64,000 bases of DNA from Albula goreensis (lineage: Eukaryota > Chordata > Actinopteri > Albuliformes > Albulidae). The stretch's first letter is position 1. Each line of letters starts with the position of its first letter. The notes under the pieces are model-generated. The model was not told the DNA's origin and did not search any database. It saw nothing but the letters and a program-made list of their open reading frames with translations. The translations under genes were made by a program, and so were the position numbers. Positions 19,383-30,700 of this stretch are shown here, piece after piece. The DNA lies in assembly GCA_022829145.1 (NCBI GenBank), contig CM040763.1, forward strand, positions 11,579,141-11,643,140. The letters are read 5' to 3'.

Positions 19383-22257
19383 CTAAGAGAGACAAAAAGA
19401 GACTACAGAACTGCAGAAAGTTTTCCTTTGTTAAATGAATTTTTATCCTTGCATTTTGCTTGCAAACATCCTGCCTTTCATTTGTGATGTTTAAGTTATC
19501 TTCATCCCTAGGGGAATATTATATGTACATTCCTTTATAGAGCCAGAAACAGTATTGTAAGGCAAATAAAGAAAAAAGCCTGATATTATGAGACAACTTG
19601 ACGAAGCCCTGCAGTTCCATCTGTTTTAGTCCTAGGCAATTTAAGATACCAAATATACACAAAAGTAGCAAGAACAAAAACAACTGATGCACTAACACCT
19701 TCTTAAAACAGTCTTCAGAATCAAATCAAATGGTTTTCCCCTGCCATGTAATTAACACACATTTGAATGTGAGAAAGTGCACACAGAAATAATACAATTG
19801 AATTTGACTTTATGAATAGATCACAGCATGAACAAAAAAACTCCCTTGCCTTGACTTCAGTTCTCTTAAAGGCCTGGAAGGTGCTGGCTGTATCCTGCTT
19901 GGGTCTGACCTCGGACTTCTTGACAAGAGTGTCCTTCACCACAGGGGCTGCGGACACTGCAGATGGAGAAGCTTTCTGTGGAGGCTTCTGCGTCTTCTGA
20001 GCCTGACAGACAGCAAAACAAAGTGATGGACCTAACAAAGGGGTGTCACTTCATAACACAATGGCAGCGCTTCAACTCCTTAACCCATGAAAGCACACTG
20101 ATGGTCCCCACCATGCGCTTCATTTGCCTGGTGCAGCGGGCGCAGTACCACACAAGCCGCGGATCGTTCACATCCTTGTCCGTCACTTGCGGCTTGTGAC
20201 ACTCTTGGTGGTAGAGATTGTGACATTCCTGACACTCCACAAGTTGGTTCCCTGATGTGACTGTCATCTGCCTAAGATGTCAGAAGTGGAGACCATAATA
20301 TTAAAATGGGGCAGAGAGGCATCAAACGGATCGGTAAAACATCCTTCTTGCCCACCCGAGATCCAAATATCTGTGATAAACACATTCATAAAACATCACT
20401 GATCATAATCAAGTGAGATCTTCCAATAGGAACTTTACAGTACAGACCTGCAAACCACACAGGCCAGACCCATCTCCATGGCAAAGTCATCAGCGCTGGT
20501 TTCATCAAAGCTGGAGAGATCAGCCAAGGCCAGGTCCTTACTGGTCTGAACAGTGATGGGAGAAGATCGGTTCTCCTGCTTCTCCAAACGAGGTTTCTTG
20601 GGTGGCTCTGCTCCATCACCTAAGTCTACTTTGACCTTACAGAAAAACAACATCAAAGTTGGGTTTAACAATTACACCTTAATCTAAACATTAGATTTAT
20701 TCTGCTACGCTAAACATGTATAAACATGTATAACAATAATAGGTTGTATAACAATAATCAGCATGCAATATATAGTGATATACATTTTTCATACAATACA
20801 AATTAATAAATAAGCCTGATAACAACACTGAACTATGTCACATTTTAAAATAAAAAAAGATCAACGTTATCCTTACTTTTTTCATATTTTCTTAAAGGAT
20901 CAGACATTTTATCACTCTTAAGCACACATAATTAAGTTTGTAAAATCTTTTGGAGCTTTATGAATGCTGAGACTTGTCTCTTGGTTCTGTCACTGGATAT
21001 GAGGCCATACACAGGGGAAGTCCATCACTAACGCTGAAAGTCCACCAGTTTCAAGCAATTTTTAACTAATTTCAGGGTCATTGTGATCTAAGCATCAGGT
21101 AATAGCTCTACTAAGCTCTGGATTAATATTCATATATTCTCAATTTTCATTCTGATTCAAAATGGCAAAAGGGGCTGCCATACCTTGCCAACAAGATAAC
21201 TTTTCCACAGTACTGGGGTGAAGATGAAAAGCCACAGCCAATCATTTACTTCACCAACTTATCTGATAATGGCAGTTGCAAGGAAAAAGCTTTTTCAAAA
21301 GCCAAAAGCAGCTTCAGACTGTTATGATAATAAATGTTCTATGGAAATACTTTTGGTATGGTGTGGCAGTTTTGGCATTAAAGGGCTGAAGCCCAGGTTG
21401 AGGTGGACATAAGCCCCAGCTTTACTGATGAATGCTTTGATCTGAGGTTGGTTTAGTGATTTAGGCTGCATCCTCTGTTCCTGATACCCTTGTCATGGCA
21501 AAGGAAAATAGACACCATCATATTTAAGAATGTTATTTTAGAAAGTTTTATTGAAGAAAGTGGTCAGAAATGTTGACAAGGAAGACAGAAAGAAAGACAG
21601 ACAGAAAGAAAGAGATTCTCAAAGCCAATGCAGAACCAATGATACTATTTTCTTTTTTTTTGACACTTTAAAAATACAGAATCAACTATAGGTCACTGGA
21701 CATTACAAGTCACATTAAAAAAATACTTAATTTTATTTTCAATAGTTATTTTTATTTTCAAAAGTACTTGACTTGTACCTCATTCTGAAGATTAGCTACC
21801 TTTTCAGAAGGCCTTTTTTTCAGCCTCTTTCTTGTTCTTCTCCAAAGAACTAGATTTCCCATTATTGATGCTTGATGAGGAGGAACTGGAGGAGGGTTTA
21901 GAATCCTGTTTGCTCAAGCTCACTTTTGAGACAGATACACGAGGGACGTCCACCTCCTGTAAAAAGTTAAACAGTTCAGACCTTAGCAAATCAAATGACT
22001 GTTTACAAAAAAACTTAAAGCTTTTGAACTTGTACACTAACACCAGAACGATCAAACGCCCCTTATTAAGCTATATTATCACAAACATCACAACCGAATA
22101 CCTTCTGAGACGTTCTATAAGATGAGTCGCTTCCTCTAGCTAACGATTCATCCAACAGAGCCTTGAGTTTCTCTGCGGAATCTTTGCTTTTTGAGTGAAG
22201 GTACCCCAGACCTTTCAGAAAGATTGGGTCGAGCTCAAGATTTACTGTTGCAGACAT
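18783..22257 (-). CDS. ints12: ints12, Integrator complex subunit 12 (six coding exons, one apparent frame break)
   Basis: INTS12 is a nuclear subunit of Integrator, the complex that cleaves snRNA 3' ends and attenuates paused RNA polymerase II. Six exons predict 470 residues (human 462) if one extra base in exon 2 is discounted. Residues 1-~45 hold the conserved N-terminal helix ([20 protein letters not shown]), the part of the family known to suffice for Integrator function. A basic/Ser-rich linker follows. The PHD finger has all eight zinc ligands: C163, C166, C180, C183, H188, C191, C210 and C213. The C-terminal half is Ser/Gly/Pro/Asn-rich and ends [20 protein letters not shown], then KLKK. 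Introns are GT-AG except the last, which appears to be GC-AG. The 1.16-kb intron at 20636-21799 holds no other gene I can see. In tetrapods this gene is divergent from GSTCD; no gstcd was found here. Confidence 0.95.
19850..20002 (-). CDS. ints12: ints12 coding exon 5 (GC splice donor)
   Basis: The 153-nt exon follows CTGTCAG. It encodes [20 protein letters not shown] and ends [10 protein letters not shown], matching human [10 protein letters not shown]. After the Lys codon the sequence is AAG|GCAAGG, a good GC-AG type donor. The only nearby GT donor, GAA|GTCAAG, is weak and would drop the conserved VK. Confidence 0.9.
20112..20271 (-). CDS. ints12: ints12 coding exon 4 (PHD finger core)
   Basis: The 160-nt exon follows CATCTTAG and ends ATG|GTGGGG. 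It encodes [20 protein letters not shown] and [19 protein letters not shown], supplying C180, C183, H188, C191, C210 and C213 of the C4HC3 finger. It leaves in phase 0. Confidence 0.95.
20448..20635 (-). CDS. ints12: ints12 coding exon 3 (start of PHD finger)
   Basis: The 188-nt exon follows TTCTGTAAG and ends at GTCTGT, leaving in phase 2. It encodes [42 protein letters not shown] and ACVVC, giving the first two zinc ligands, C163 and C166. Confidence 0.95.
21800..21956 (-). CDS. ints12: ints12 coding exon 2, with an apparent one-base insertion
   Basis: The exon lies between acceptor TTTTTACAG and donor GTAGCT. It encodes [20 protein letters not shown], a Ser run and [10 protein letters not shown]. 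At 21814-21820 there are seven T's on the plus strand (seven A's in the sense strand). With seven, the frame hits TGA just before the donor. With six, it reads EAEKRPSEK, which aligns with human EAEKRPADK and enters the next exon in phase 0. The exon is 157 nt as given, 156 without the extra base. Confidence 0.88.
22102..22257 (-). CDS. ints12: ints12 coding exon 1
   Basis: The start codon is the CAT read at 22255-22257 on the plus strand. The protein begins [20 protein letters not shown] and continues [20 protein letters not shown], nearly identical to human. The exon is 156 nt (52 codons), phase 0, with donor GTATTC. Confidence 0.95.
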
Positions 22258-23479
22258 GATTTAAGATAGCAGCTAAAGGCCTCCTATGTTTATCCTAATC
22301 AGCTCTCTAATTTAGTAAGGAGAGCTAGCTCACGCCATAAACATAATAAACAACGTTTTAGCTAGCTAAAATTTTATTAGTAGAAACAAGATAGAAATTT
22401 AGATAGTTATTGTAATTAGCTATCTATAGGTACCAAAAAAACATACATTCTGTCAACTAACGTCACCGAACAAAGAATTATATGGCAGGATATAAACTAT
22501 AGCCTATGTGCATACGTTAGCTAAGCATCACCTAACGACTTATGCAAGACATTTTTCTGTAGCCAGCCATAACTTTTACAGCTACCATTTCTCTATCAAT
22601 TAGAGATGAACTAACTAGATAACCTGCGATTGTATTAATATAGTTGTCACAAGTTTTTTTTATGGTTAACTATGGAAAAGCATTTTGAAACAGCTAGGCT
22701 ATAAGTACTACTCTGCAGCTGTCAAAACACGACATCCACGAAATCCGTATAGTGTCCCACTATAAAATTGTCCGTGGGAAACATGAGCAGCCATTTCTAT
22801 TTCACTATTTCTATTTTAAATTCAAGATTGTAACCGGCGACTACAAACATTTGTTGTTTTGTTTCAGTTATATATGCACTTTCTACGTTTTGTCAGTATC
22901 ATATGGCTATGAGGTTGATCAAATAATATCCCAGTTTTATGAGTGCTATGCATACACTCTAACCAAAATGATGGGAAAACATTGAAGGTTACACAAGGCT
23001 CCAAACGCTGACCTCAGATCAGCCGCTAATCAAGGATTAACCATAGTCCCTACAATGAATACTTGGGCAGCCTCTCTAGGCAGCAATGTCACTTTTCATC
23101 GTGCTATAATATCTGGGACCCAGTGATTTTGTCTGGGAGAAAAAAAAATGTTTTACACTGGCAGAACAGGTACCTACTGACATTCTGCTGAACAGCACAT
23201 ATGTTCATGCAGATGAATGTCTTGAACACAGCACTGCACAACTGGAATCGAAAGGTACACCCCATGCCAGTATAGTAGCATGGATGAATGAGCTACAATG
23301 AGTTGTCACTCAGTTATTAGCCTTGCCAATGTTCCTCCATTACACTTCAAACTCCTGTTACTACTGTGCAGCACAGAATGTAAGTAAAATAAAGACGGAA
23401 CAGAAATGTATCTCTATTAAGCACACAGAATTAAGATATTTATATATGTATGTATGTATGTGTACATATATTTATATAG
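22258..23479. other. ints12 upstream flank; no divergent gene found
   Basis: This AT-rich stretch has several AGCTAGCT-like words and no CpG cluster. It should contain the ints12 promoter. In tetrapods GSTCD starts head-to-head here on the opposite strand, but I see no sequence resembling the GSTCD N-terminus on the plus strand. I cannot place a transcription start. Confidence 0.45.
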
Positions 23480-23601
<122 letters not shown>

Positions 23602-24192
23602 ATAATCTTCCTCAAATCATCCTTTCCCCCAGGGGTTTTCAGAATGGCATGTCATTTAACTGGCTGACAGCCAGAAGACAGTTTTCTATTATCACATCAG
23701 TCTGAAACTTCTGGCCTATCAGTTCTGTCATTCTAAAACCGCATAACTGATTTCAAGACGTCATACCGAACCAAACAGCTTCAGAAATATTAGACCATGG
23801 TTATATTCATTAAACATTTTAATATAGTTTGTATACCTCCTGATAAACTCGAGAGCAGAAGTTTACAGTGTGTACATTGCTCTCAACAAATGTCCTTCAG
23901 TCAGAAATTTTCTGAATTTCACACTGTATAAAAACATCCATCTTCAGAGTATATGACCTTAGTACATTTTACAAGTACCAATGGAAATCACAATAGGTCG
24001 CTTCTAACAAAGTGATGCACAACCAATCTGAGCTGAAGTAATTGTCACTTTGTGACACATTATATGATACAGAGTTTTTTTTTTTTTTCAATATTATCTT
24101 GCATTACAATGGTTGTCTTATTTCCTTTCTTTTGTAGGTTGAATAAAAACAAATATCCATCCTGGACTTTCAAGGGTGATAGATGTCTACTA

Positions 24193-24206
24193 CCACCAGA
24201 GGGCAC
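24193..24206 (+). promoter_or_regulatory. Consensus CTCF-type site
   Basis: CCACCAGAGGGCAC fits the CTCF core consensus CCASYAGRKGGCRS at all 14 positions. It is overlapped by an inverted repeat, ACCAGAG-GGCA-CTCTGGT (24195-24212). Binding is inferred from the motif only. Confidence 0.55.
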
Positions 24207-27200
24207 TCTGGTATCAAGAAAGGGAGCAGAGACAAATTTTCACATTAAACACATTCAACAGTGAAAAACATTTTCTGTGAGGCTAAGTTTAAAATCCTTG
24301 TACGCAGAGCTAAGATACAGTTATTGACAGAATTTGGAGAAATTCAGAACATCAAATTTGCCGCATTACCTGCAACACTGCCTCATTAGCACCTTTGAAT
24401 AATATGCTTCCATAAAAAATGAATACACATTCTCATGACCCAAGGTTCTTTCATGACCTTTCTCCCCACTTTACATTGTGCTTATAGGCACCATATCCAG
24501 CTATTTAAGTGCTCATAAACAAGAAGTAAATAACAATGTTGGAAATTGTTTAATTGTTGGATGAAAGGGAGTGCACTATTTTAATCTTATAGGAAGAACA
24601 TTTTCCCAAAACCCATGGAGTTACAATAACTGATTTTTTTTTTTTTTTTTTTCTAAAATTCATTTTATGTTGTTTCCATTAGCTCTGTCATGGTCTGTCA
24701 TGCATTTGCATTCAGTGGAAGCAGATGACAGGCACCTGCATCAAAGAACAGCCTGATGTGTGAGAGACTAAACAATCTCATGCTAAAGGAGGCTTCAATA
24801 GCGTATTGTCTTGTTTTGGATTCCACTAGCAGATCTGCCTCCTGATGTATTTCTGTGACAAAATACAGGGGCCCTTCATTCATGTTGAGTTTGCAGTTAC
24901 TTGGTTTATTTGCTTTTCAAAACCCTATACTTGTATTCCACCTACACTTGTCTCCATGCTTTGCAGACTTGAATAAAATTGTGATATGTGAATGATGCTG
25001 TCTACATTATGCAATTTATATAATACATTATTACATATTGTGTTAGTCTTACAATACATAGGCTTTCAGTCCAATTTTTCCTTAATTCTGATTCACAATT
25101 AAATGCAACTGTTCTTTCATATATTCACCAACATAGCTGAGTTGAGCATAAAAATTAACTTGCCAAACTGGTCTTGAAGAGGAAAAGTTGTTAGTACAAG
25201 TTAAAGGTAAATGTTGATTGAATCCTGGGCAAATACAGCATATAAGTTTCACTTATACATGACATTAGATTTCTTTTTTCAGTATTGTAAATAATTGAAA
25301 TGCTACACTTTACCTTTCAGTGTCTTTGTGAATTTCTCTACAAAAAAGATGGGACTTCTTTTCTTCAGGACATTTCATCTAAACCCATTTTCTTTGTAAT
25401 CTGACATACCGTCATGCCATTCTGGCATGGGGTTTTGGGGCCTCAGGGTTTGCAGATAAGGTGATTGCATTTCCTTGCAGAGTGTTTTACAAGTGCCCCT
25501 ACTCCTTCATCTCTGCACAGGGAAAGAGGCACATTTCCACAGTGAAGGTGTCTGAGGTCAGCTGAACATTGATGGTTTTTTGTTTCTCTCTCTGACTGGC
25601 ACACCTCCCCTACCTTATTCCAAAGATGTACAGTGTGAACTGGAGTGGAAACAGCAATAGACCATGCCCCAGTTTCTGGTTCAATGAGAGGTCAATAATG
25701 TTTGCATGGTTTTGTGTGTGCATTTATGTATACCATCTTTAAGTCGTGTATGTGATACCTTTCTCCTGCACTGCAGGAAAGTGATGTTTTCCCTCCTGCA
25801 GTGGTTGCACTACACATTTAGTCTTAGCCATCTGGCTGTTAGCCCCACGGTAGAGAGGCTACAGGCAGAGCAAGGAAACTTGAGGAAGGTCCAGGTGGAT
25901 TTTATAGGATTCTGAGACTCTGTGGGACTAGACTGAAAGAACTATTGCTGACACATTTTCATAGCTCTTACTATCCTTTCACAATAAAAAATGAACACCT
26001 TTGAACACTGCTATGACATGTTAGGATGTTACTAACCTGTTGTTCCCATCCTTTCCCCCCATCTACACCAATGATGAAGGCCTTGTACATTTCACTTTGT
26101 CATATAATTGGCCTCAGTCACTGGTAATTTCCTGCTCTGTGCATCGAATGGCTGCCAGTTTCTTCATGCCTTGCATCCTGTCACAATGATTCTGCTTCTG
26201 CTCAAGATATTTTCTGTTTTTTATTAAACTCTCCCCATGTTGTGTTTTCATAAAGTGTTCCCTCAAATGTGAAATGATTAATGTGGAAATAATTATAAAA
26301 TTTGTCAATTGGACAGCCCTCCAATCACATGCATCAATAGACTTTTGAAGATTGTATGATATTAATTTTATGCCCCTCAATGAAATTGATGTCACGGCAT
26401 AAAATTACAACATTTTGTTTGAACCATGATAATGTCACTAATAATTCTTACGCAACTGTGTTCAACACAACGCAGTTTCCGTGTTGGTAAAGGTTCATTG
26501 CTCAATTTGAACATCTTATGCAGTTTAGACTTTGTTCTGAAGTCTTTGTAGAGCATTTGAAATTGATGAACAGCCCAAAGGAAACAAAACCACTGTGCAC
26601 TGTGGACTATACCTTATGTCTATCTCATATTGACTGTCACAATGTGTGTGAGCCTGATGGAATAATTACAACAGTGTTAGCAACAGTTGTCAGTGCTTCA
26701 TAATGCTTTCCTGTTAGGTTAATCTGAGGAAGTGGGTAAGGTACTCATGACTCCAAACACTGAGCTAGTGCTAAACAGGTTGTTCTGAAGGATTGGTGAT
26801 GACTCACGAATGATAAGAGTGAATGAGAATAGTCCATTTCCTTATAATGGCATGTCATTTAGTATCTTTGACGCTCTCATAACATCTCCCATTGGTACAA
26901 ATGGTGATGATGCAGTATTGCCCTCTCGCCCACCCCCCACCCACCAATCAGAAATCAGACATGTAATTACAGTAGATCAGACAGTGCATGAATATTATAA
27001 ACACGTGTCATTATTTGTGAAGAACTCATTCACTCAGTGATGTCTCCATGGTAACTGCAGTGTTCTCTTTCCACTGCCTTCCATGGACCTTGAGCTGAGT
27101 GGGACTTCAAAGGCTGTCCACCTGGAAGTGAGGAAGCCTGCCTCTCCACGTTTTGATCAAGAAGAGAAAATGCACACCTGAGTTGGTGATGTGTGAGGCA

Positions 27201-27764
27201 ATGGGACATACCATACCAAATAAATTAATGTAGTCACACAATCCATAACAAGTATATCAGTAAACTATTTAAGTATTGCCATCATCAGTTTCCTGAAAAC
27301 ACTGCTGGTCTCATATATAACATTTAAAATCAACATTCACAAGTGTTTTTGTGAATGGTTTTGTGGCTATGGAAACCAACTGCACTATTACCTTCGCTTT
27401 ATCATCACTCATTTGACATGGACTCCATTATTCAAAAGAAGGAATGATTTCAGTTATATTCAACAAGGAGGAGAAAGGGAAGGAAAACATCTTCACATCT
27501 CAGAAAGATCCCCCACTCCTCTTGGGGGAGGGGCAAGACCTTTTCACTATGATGTCTCAGAGGGTTATGATAAGGGTGATTGGCCTCAAAAAAGTAGATT
27601 GTAAGTGGAAACCTTATTTAGAATTAATACTTAGTCTTGTCCTTATACATCTTTCAACATTGTTGAAGTAATCAAATGGAACTACTTTAGTGCGGCAAAT
27701 GTTATCTGGGACTCTGTTTTTTGGTATCTTTCCATCTCTGCCTAATAGCAGTCTGAATTTCCCA

Positions 27765-27784
27765 AACTACACTTCCCAGAAGCC
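27765..27784 (+). promoter_or_regulatory. ZNF143/Staf-like site
   Basis: AACTACACTTCCCAGAAGCC resembles the ZNF143 element ACTACAATTCCCAGMATGC, with one substitution and one missing base. Function is not shown. Confidence 0.35.
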
Positions 27785-30700
27785 TATTTCACTTTAAAAT
27801 CTTATCTGGGAATCCTTGCCCTGTGCTGAGATGTGACAGCTGATAAGTTTAAGTCTTAATCCACTGAAGGATGGAGCTCTTGAAACTTTTTGCAACCTAT
27901 GCCATAATAAACTGCTGTAACCTAAAAACCACCAGTGAAACAAGTGGGTTTGTTAGACATTTTTTGCTAATGCAAGTGGTCCACAATGACACATTCCACC
28001 TGCCTCAGTGTTGACTGCATCAACTGAAAAGAGGATACAGTAATCATGTTATAAGGGCTTTGTTATGGCCCTTGAAATCAATCCTATGAATGGTCCCTTG
28101 ACATCTGAAGCTCATGTTTATGAGCCCCTGGTACTACCGACTGTGAGTCATTAGAAGAACACAAGACATAAGAAAACCAATTTGTCCAGGATATAGTGGT
28201 AAAAGGCTGCTCCATCTGTCTGTTGTCTCCCACTCCACCCTCCCCCACTGTGAAAACTGTTAACAAGCCATGTAAACAAAGGGCGCAGAGACAGCTATGC
28301 CTGCTAAGAAAGAGATAGCTTTTCATACTTTGTATTAGTTGAGGAAGCTTTTCAGCCAGACAGAATAACAGCCCATTGTAATCGGGATGCTGTGTTTGCA
28401 GGTAATTGGTGACATAAATTACGTGGTTTGTTTTTGTTGGGGACTCATAGTGTGGATCTAATGGGGAACAGGGAATTATTACTTGATGAAGGTGGTGGGT
28501 GGATTGCAGCAAAGTAGACCCCCCTCAAGACTCGAACGTGTGCTTGTCTGGGGGATTTTGTTCAGTTGTGCAGTGATCAATCTGCATTAAGAATGACCAG
28601 TCTCAGACTAGAAATAGCTTGATCCAGATAGAAATAAGATATAAATCATGGATCACTGATGCTAATGTCATAAGTATTGTCCATTTCGGGTGCTGGATGA
28701 TGGTTTTTTCCCCTGTTTCTTGTTCGTAATTCCTGTTCCATGTGATGCCGTCCATCGTCATAAGCCCTGGATGGAATGACAGAGACATTTCCTGCTGAAG
28801 ATAGACTGATAAATCTCACGTAGACAGTTCCTGACAAAGACAGATAGATGTATCTTCTGTGCATAATGACTGGAGCTTTGGCGTAACAGCTGGCAGATTT
28901 CACTAACAGCAATGCCGCCCAAAAATGCTCAGTCAGCGAGAGGACTTGCTTATTAAGATCACGGAGATAAACTGTGTCATTGAAAACTGTCTTTAAACAA
29001 GATTAAACTGTGTCACCGCATGGTTTAGTGCTCACAGTGATCTGTCAAATCTGTGGAGTGAAGCTGTTGATTCTGGGGGTGAGGAGACTTTTCTGGTTCA
29101 AAATTACATGTCTAAATGTCTTATAGGGGCCAGTGACGACCAGAGATTTGTTTCTTCGGATGACCTGATCCATGTCTGTGTAGGTGCAGAGACTGAATTT
29201 TCTAGCACTGGTGAACTTTGGTACTATGGCTGCCACCAACTGCAAGCAGCTGGCTGTCAGACGCCCAGTGTGTAGCTAGGCGGCTGTAGTGGGCTGTGTA
29301 TGAGAGTACACTCTGTGTAGTCATCACACCATTTATTGTAGAGGATCCCGGGTCTCTTGGGGTTACAGTGGGTTGTGTTTTATTCCTGTCTCCAGCTACT
29401 TAACTCAGCCCATTATGTGCTTTAATTGAAGATTTAGAGATACCAATAAAATCTGCTTGAGAGAAAGCCTCAGGGTTTTTTAATGTCTGATTCACAGATA
29501 ATCACTACTTTATTTTTGTATTTTATTTGTGTCCACTTGCTGCCAATACACTGCATTAGTTCAGGGACAATTGATTCTTTAGCCAATCTTATTAAATTTC
29601 AGCATTCTCACAACCAGGTGGAGGTCATGCATCTGAACACAAAAGGCAGGGCTTGTTTTTTTCAAATGAAAAGCACTTGTTATAAACTAATTATTTATTA
29701 TACTGCTATACATTTTTGCTTATTATTCAAAGCTTTCCAATATGGCTCAGTAGAAATACCTGTTACCTAGTCTGAAAAAAATATTTTACATAATATACAT
29801 ACATCAAATGAAAGACAATTCACAAGTTATATTTACTTCCATCTAAAATGTTTATATACTCGGACAAGAAACAATAACCCATTTTTTCAAAGCTTGATGA
29901 ACAGTATGATTTTATTTATGAATGCCTTGCATGCACTTTGTTGAATTAAAAGTATTTTTAGCAAATACATCAAAAGGAAATTCATCTGATACAAAAGTTC
30001 AATTATAAAGAGCCTGATATAAGTGGACAAGTGAAATATATTCCCCCTCTTTAGCACAATGCTTTCTCAATTATCAAAAAGGAAGGAAAAAAAATATGCT
30101 GAAATCATATCTTTAAAAATAATACTCTGAACTAAGCACTACAGGAGGACAATACTGTGAGGCCTTCTCTGGTGCTACAGTGACCATGTGTTAATTAACA
30201 AGCTAATAGCAGATAAATGGTTCATCAATTGTCAGTGTTTACACATGTTAGCGTTTAAACATCCTTGTACTATATGGGAAACTAATGATTGATATTGGTT
30301 TCCAATAGTTGTTTCCAAAGTTAATCTGTTTCATCCTTTTTAAATGTCTGAAAATGTTTAATAACCTAAATGCCATTTCTAATTACAGGAAATGATATGA
30401 TGAAAGGATTCTGTTGGTGATGCCACTATCATGCAACACTAGAGGCCCCACCTCTGTCTCTCACGTCCCCCCTATTAATGAAATGTTATTCTTCAAACAC
30501 CAATCTAGCTTTTGAATCCTCATAATTCCTACTTACACTTGTCATATACAACCATCAATTTCCTGATTATGCGCTCACAAAGGTATATCCGATACTTATG
30601 CAACCATAAGGGGAAGCAGAATGAAAAGGCTCTTCATAAGCTTTATCTCAAAGAGAGGCTTTTCTCTTCCTCTGTACTCTGAGGCAGCTTATTCATCTGC

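Noticed and set aside
18778-19386. 202-codon plus-strand open frame
   Set aside because: It is the antisense shadow of the GC-rich, low-complexity last exon of ints12.
27084-27182. Short ATG frame MDLELSGTSKAVHLEVRKPA and onward
   Set aside because: Only 32 codons, with no splice signals or known homologue; it could easily be chance.
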